From: Apostichopus japonicus
Taxonomy: Eukaryota; Echinodermata; Holothuroidea; Aspidochirotida; Stichopodidae
NCBI RefSeq assembly: GCF_037975245.1
Contig: NC_092568.1
Span: 31,588,501 to 31,652,500 of the forward strand
Length of the DNA stretch: 64,000 nucleotides
Direction: 5' to 3'
In this document: positions 59,307-64,000 of the stretch, piece after piece
Layout: each line of letters begins with the position of its first letter
How positions within the stretch are numbered: the stretch's first letter is position 1
Made by a program: the position numbers and the translations under genes
Notes under the pieces: generated by a model
Seen by the model: the letters and a program-made list of their open reading frames with translations, nothing else
The model's database searches: none
What the model was told of the DNA's origin: nothing

Positions 59307-61580
59307 ACTATAATTGACAAAAATCAAACCCATCTTTACAATAACATATCGAGCGGTCGTTTAGGCCTACTTTGATCGTTAAAATAATCAAACAAATTTA
59401 TTATTATGTATGTTTAGAAAAATACTTGAGAATATGAAAATTTAGAATTTCATGCATCCAGATTTAGGCATAGTGAGAAATGTAAGACTAGGTCACCTTA
59501 TTGTATATGTTAAAAAGACTTGGGAGAGGAATACCACGTGGACTAAATATTAGAATGATTTTTTTTATAATGATAGAAAAAACTTCAAAAAGTATTAACA
59601 AAACCATTGTTTTAAATTTAAGTTATATAACAGTTTTTTTCAACTATAGAAATCTAAATCTTACAAAAATTACTCAAACGTTTTACTTAAACACTGAAAA
59701 AATAAACTAGTCAATATTGCCACGGACTAACGTTAAATTAGTCTGTAACGTTAGTTAATGCACACGGACTAGCAAAAATCTTCGTTTCATCGCTGCTTCT
59801 TAGTCAGTTTACACTGACTAAGGAAAATATAATCGCAGCTTAGTCGGTGGCGACGGACTAAGGTATTTTAACCCATGGACTAAGAACGATACGGACACCC
59901 GATTTACGCCATAATCGTAGCTTAGTCGGTATCGACGGACTAATGTATTTTAACCCAATTCGATTCACTTCAATTTGGAAACCGAGAGGCAACGGCAGCT
60001 TGCTGGACTTGGCATAGTTTCATACGATCACTCTAAGCAACTTTCAACCGTAAATCACCCAAGAAGGTCTTTAGAAGAATGTAGGTATTAACTGTCATCA
60101 TCGGCCTACCTGTTATTCCTTTAACTTGAAGGTAAAATTAAAGTTAATTGTTAGGCCACTGGCACTAGTATTGTATCATGGTTAGTGTAACGCTACCGTT
60201 GCCACGCTGGCGTTTCGCAATACACAAGTGCAATGACAGTGAGTAGCCTATAGGCTACTACTGGGTACTGCAGTGCATTCTCAACACTAAAGTGTGCATT
60301 CTAAACACCAATTAACAATGTGTTATGTGTTTATTGGGCTAGAGTGAACAGTGGCACATAATCTTCTAATTTATTCCCAAACAAATGCTGGAACTATAAG
60401 TCTGAATAGTTTATTTGAAGTCTACACTCATTTGGTAAAGATTTCCTGTAATTTCCCATGTGAATCTAAATGGGTAGGCTTGTGATATTGAATAAGCAAG
60501 GCTAGACCTTCAAACGTACAGTCACAGTAGGCTGAACAAATTATGTTGGCTAGTCAACGGTATTATTATGTTGCGAGCAGTCAGGATGCACGCTTCAGTT
60601 CTATTTAACCTTTTCATTTATCATTTTTTAGTATTTAATTTCCGGTCACGCTCAGGAAACAATTGCGACATTCCTTCACGGTCGACTTGTTTACTGTAAG
60701 AAGTATTAACCGTTTTTTCTCAGGAAAGCTTGATAGTCTGAAGTTATTATAACATGTGCTTTTAGTATACTGCCAAAAGAGTAAGTTGTTGTATTTGTAT
60801 TGATATTTTATGTAGAAGTAACGGAAAATATAGTATGTTTAGTTTGGTCTAATTGCACGTTTTTTTCTGTCCAATGTAGTGCAGGGTTCACTTGCGCGAA
60901 TTCAAATTATTCTGTTTATGTATATATATGCATCGATTCGTAGATTATGATGTTTTTTTTACATTTATTTGTAATTCAAGCATATCTGTTTAGTAGCAAA
61001 GTTTAAAGGTTAAGATTAATTAGTTTTTTCTTTTTCATCCTAGATTGAATGAAACTCATTGACGTAAATAATAGATCAGATGATACAGTTTAACGCAGTT
61101 GCTAAAACTCTGGGTATTCTCTAGTCTTCGTCGGTCCATTATATACTTTAGTACTACTAGTAAGACTAAATCAAACGACCGAAAGACAAACTTAGTGTAA
61201 CAAAGTACTGATTCTCCTCTAGCCTAGGTCTAAACAGGCTTGTTATGTGAGCAAGCAAAATAACAACTAAAAACGATTAGGCCTATAAATAAGTTGGCTC
61301 AGTGCATTTCTGTTTCTAAAATTTTATATTTTTAAAGATCATAAAAACAAACAAAGATTTAGCCCATGTTTTATTATCTCTGTATTATGGGCATTTGATT
61401 CTGGTTGCAATGGTGATGACACTCTCGTTCAAATTTTCAGCTTTATACAGTCTGCTTCAAACTTTGGGATTGTTTTTTGAGACTATAGTGGAAGCAAATC
61501 TCACATAACTTTGTGGTGACAACTTTATTTAATTTTTTTTTTCAAATGATGAATACTTTGCTGTTTCTTTTTTCCAGCAG
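59307..61580. other. No gene seen; GACTA-type subrepeats at 59.75-59.97 kb
   Basis: AT-rich DNA. A cttagtcagtttacactgac palindrome (about 59799) and two copies, 91 bp apart, of agcttagtcggt..cgacgg (59839 and 59930) are the only structure noted. Similar tagtcagtg.aactagtc repeats occur at the right window edge in inverted sense. Confidence 0.4.
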
Positions 61581-61792
61581 GAATTGAAAAGCCAAATATC
61601 TAAGTCAAGGGTGAGGTTTCCTGTGATGTACGACACCAGTGTGGAGGCAACAACAGAAGAGGAGAACTGTGTTATATATGGCTTAAAGACATGTTTTAAG
61701 ATGATATATTGGTACCCTTCACAGAACAAAAGAGTTTATCCAAGAGTCCAAAAAGCAAAGGAACAAGTACCATAGAGAAAAAAGATGGAAGA
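61581..61792 (+). other. Exon-like segment of an unknown gene
   Basis: A strong pyrimidine tract and ccagcag acceptor precede it and AGA|gtgagt follows. The frame ELKSQISKSRVRFPVMYDTS stays open for 64 codons, then stops before the donor. A shift near 61705 would join the frame KSLSKSPKSKGTSTIEKKDG, which runs to the donor. I do not recognise it; it may be a decayed exon. Confidence 0.35.
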
Positions 61793-61929
61793 GTGAGTTT
61801 AACTATTGTACCCAACTGTTTAATGATATTAAAGATACTTTTCATAACCTGTTTTAAAAAAAAAAACAGTCTAGTATATCATTTACGTGCAAGCTTCATA
61901 AGTTTGGTCAAATTTTCACTGATCTGTAG

Positions 61930-63305
61930 AGCGGGAGTCCAGAGGGTTTGGTTAGCTGGGAAGGTAACCAATTGCCTGGTACATCACAATGTTCACAATG
62001 CATTCCTGTATATGAAACCTGACGACTGGCAAACCGACTGTGGTGGGTGTGGCTGGGAGAGCAATTTTAAAGTCACCTAATAGCTAACCTAGATCAGCTT
62101 TCATGGTAACCACATCAAAGTAAGAACAATGTGTCAGGTATGGCCCCAAGAGCAACAAATGGCCATCGCCAGTAATTATTGGTGGTGGGGTACCCCTGCC
62201 AGTGATCAACAATTGACCCCTCACGGCTGACCTAGGTCAGCTCATGAGGTAACCACTTGAAACCTACTGGAAAATGTTGGTTAGGACTTCAGATACAAGG
62301 GATGGGCATTGCCAGTAATTTTTATTGGTGGGGTACCCCTGCCAGTAGACCCCCAATATGCCCATCCCCTCATTGACCTAGGTGAGCTCATGATTTGACC
62401 AGTTGAAACCTACAGGAAAATGATAGGTATCACTTCATATGTAAGGATGGGCATTTCCAGTATTTTATATTGGTGGGCCACCACTGCCAGAGTCCGCCCA
62501 TCCCTTACATATAGAATCCTGTCAATCATTTTCCAGTAGTTTTCAACTGGTTAAATCATGAGCTGACCTAGATCAATGAGGGGATGGGCATTTTGGGGGT
62601 CTACTGGCAGGGTTACCCCACCAATATAAATTACTGGAAATGCCCATCCCTTACATATAGAGTCCTGCCAATCATTTTACAGTAGTTTTCAACTGGTTAC
62701 CTCATGAGCTAATCTAGGTCAATGGGGGATGGGCATATTGGGGGTCTACTGGCAGGGTTACCCCACCAATATAAATTACTGGAAATGCCCATCCCTTACA
62801 TATAGAGTCCTGCCAATCATTTTACAGTAGTCTTCAACTGGTTACCTCATGAGCTAATCTAGGTCAATGGGGATGGGCATTTTGGGGGTCTACTGGCAGG
62901 GGTACCCCACCAATAAAAATTACTGGCAATGCCCATCAGTTGTATCTGAAGTCCTAACCAACATTTTCCAGTAGGTTTCAAGTGGTTACCTCATGAGCTG
63001 ACCTAGGTCAGCCTTGAGGGGTCAATTATAGATCACTGGCAGGGGTACCCCACCACCAATAATTACTGGCAATGGCCATTTGTTGCTCTTGGGGCCATAC
63101 CTGACACATTGTACTTACTTTGATGTGTTACCATGAAAACTGATCTAGGTTAGCTATCAGGTGACTTTAAAATTGCTCTCCCAGCCACACCCACCACAGT
63201 CGGTTTGCCAGTCGTCTGGTTTCATATACAGGAATGCACTGTGAACATTGTGATGTACCAGGCAATTGGTTACCTTCCCAGCTAACCAAACCCTCTGGGC
63301 TCCCG
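61930..63305. mobile_element. 1.4-kb fold-back (palindromic) element with internal tandem units
   Basis: The left arm (about 61930-62454) and right arm (about 62501-63305) are diverged complements, from gagtccagagggtttggtta inward to a ~45-nt centre. The right arm is longer through extra ~144-bp units starting ggatgggcat at 62582, 62727 and 62871. Peptide readings of the two arms are mirror copies and not genes. No clear target duplication found. Confidence 0.9.
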
Positions 63306-63561
63306 GTCTATTGGGATCATTATTAACATGATTAACATAATTATTAAGCTTTGAAAAATAACTTGGTGTTATGCTGTGCAAAGCTAATAATTATTTGGTA
63401 AAGCTGCTATTCCTGGCTTATAATTTGAGGGACCTAGATTTAAATGTATACCTCCCAATATGTTATAAAATTTTAATGTAAATGTATGTTTATGATAATG
63501 TGAGTTATCATGTGCTGTATCTGTATCTGTGCTTACACGTATATTATATTTTCTGTTCACA

Positions 63562-63635
63562 GGTCAATAATGGTGCAGATTTTGGCTTCCTGAAGACAAG
63601 TGGGAGGCCATTTGTAGTTAAGAGAAACACTCTTT
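63562..63635 (+). other. Exon-like segment, possible terminal exon
   Basis: After acceptor ctgttcacag, VNNGADFGFLKTSGRPFVVK leads to a stop within 25 codons, in phase with the donor at 61792. AATAAA follows at 63788. With 61581-61792 and the fold-back element as intron, this could be one small spliced transcript. Evidence is weak. Confidence 0.25.
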
Positions 63636-63934
63636 GTTCGTGAAGACTTAACTGGTGTCGATTTGGGGTACCACTTTAAAACGAAAGTCATGAGGAACCC
63701 TTGCCCAAGATTCAACTTTGCATTATTGTGCAGTGCTATACTTTTGCGATTCATGTTTGATCCATTAACTTGTCTTAACTTTATTGGAATAAAATCAGAT
63801 TTTCAGATTTTTGTTTACAGTGATGTCTTCTCTATCTGTCCAAAGTCAGCCTTTGTAGACATCAGAAGTTTTATCAGAAATAAATACTGCCAACGTACAC
63901 ATTATTTGTGTTTCTTCTGCTCTCTTTTCTTTCA

Positions 63935-64000
63935 GTGATTCTAGTCAGTGAAACTAGTCGGGTTTAATTCTTTCAGTGATTCTAGTCAGTGCAACTAGTC
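63935..64000. repeat. 41-bp tandem repeat at the window edge
   Basis: tgattctagtcagtg.aactagtc occurs twice, the second cut by the end of the window. It relates in inverted sense to the GACTA subrepeats near 59.8 kb. Confidence 0.7.

Noticed and set aside
61709-62080. Open frame shared with one at 63157-63381
   Set aside because: The shared peptide exists because the two arms of the fold-back element are complements; it is not evidence of a duplicated gene.

Overview
The window is metazoan nuclear DNA. Its exons are short, with GT/AG introns of 0.2-3 kb. It carries nuclear tRNA-Glu genes, tRNA-derived repeats, a LINE reverse-transcriptase tail, a THAP/P-element-like transposase relic and many short inverted-repeat transposons. 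The frequent aggccta-type words and the repeat types suggest an invertebrate deuterostome such as an echinoderm. That placement is an impression from composition and was not tested.

From 1.6 to 38.1 kb on the + strand lies one apparently complete gene: soluble (bicarbonate-responsive) adenylyl cyclase, ADCY10. I traced 36 coding exons by hand. All junction phases agree, the spliced CDS is 5,595 nt, and it encodes 1,864 residues from the first in-frame ATG (1634) to the TAG at 38127-38129. The order is cyclase domain C1 (exons 1-5), an enlarged linker (exons 5-7), C2 (exons 8-12), a P-loop NTPase (Walker A in exon 14, Walker B in exon 17), then a long helical C-terminal region (exons 18-36). 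Catalytic residues of both cyclase halves can be placed against human ADCY10. The introns hold microsatellites, a 28-bp minisatellite, small transposons, perfect hairpins and an antisense tRNA-Glu gene.

From 38.6 to 64 kb I see no confident conserved host protein gene. It is a transposon-rich zone: two more tRNA-Glu genes in copies of a duplicated cassette; several elements with terminal inverted repeats and exact 8-bp target duplications (hAT-like); one element nested in another; a Mutator-like element with a 9-bp duplication; a THAP/P-type transposase relic; a LINE fragment; and a 1.4-kb fold-back palindrome. Two low-confidence spliced gene candidates lie here. One (45.8-46.5 kb) has a perfect CRE just upstream, and its second exon is a LINE reverse-transcriptase fragment in frame.

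The most unusual feature is in ADCY10 intron 9. The splice acceptor plus the first codons of exon 10 are tandemly repeated seven times (9562-10299), giving six decoy acceptors before the real one. Others are a GC donor after exon 3, a partial copy of exon 4, and an apparent change at the bicarbonate-contacting Arg position of C1.
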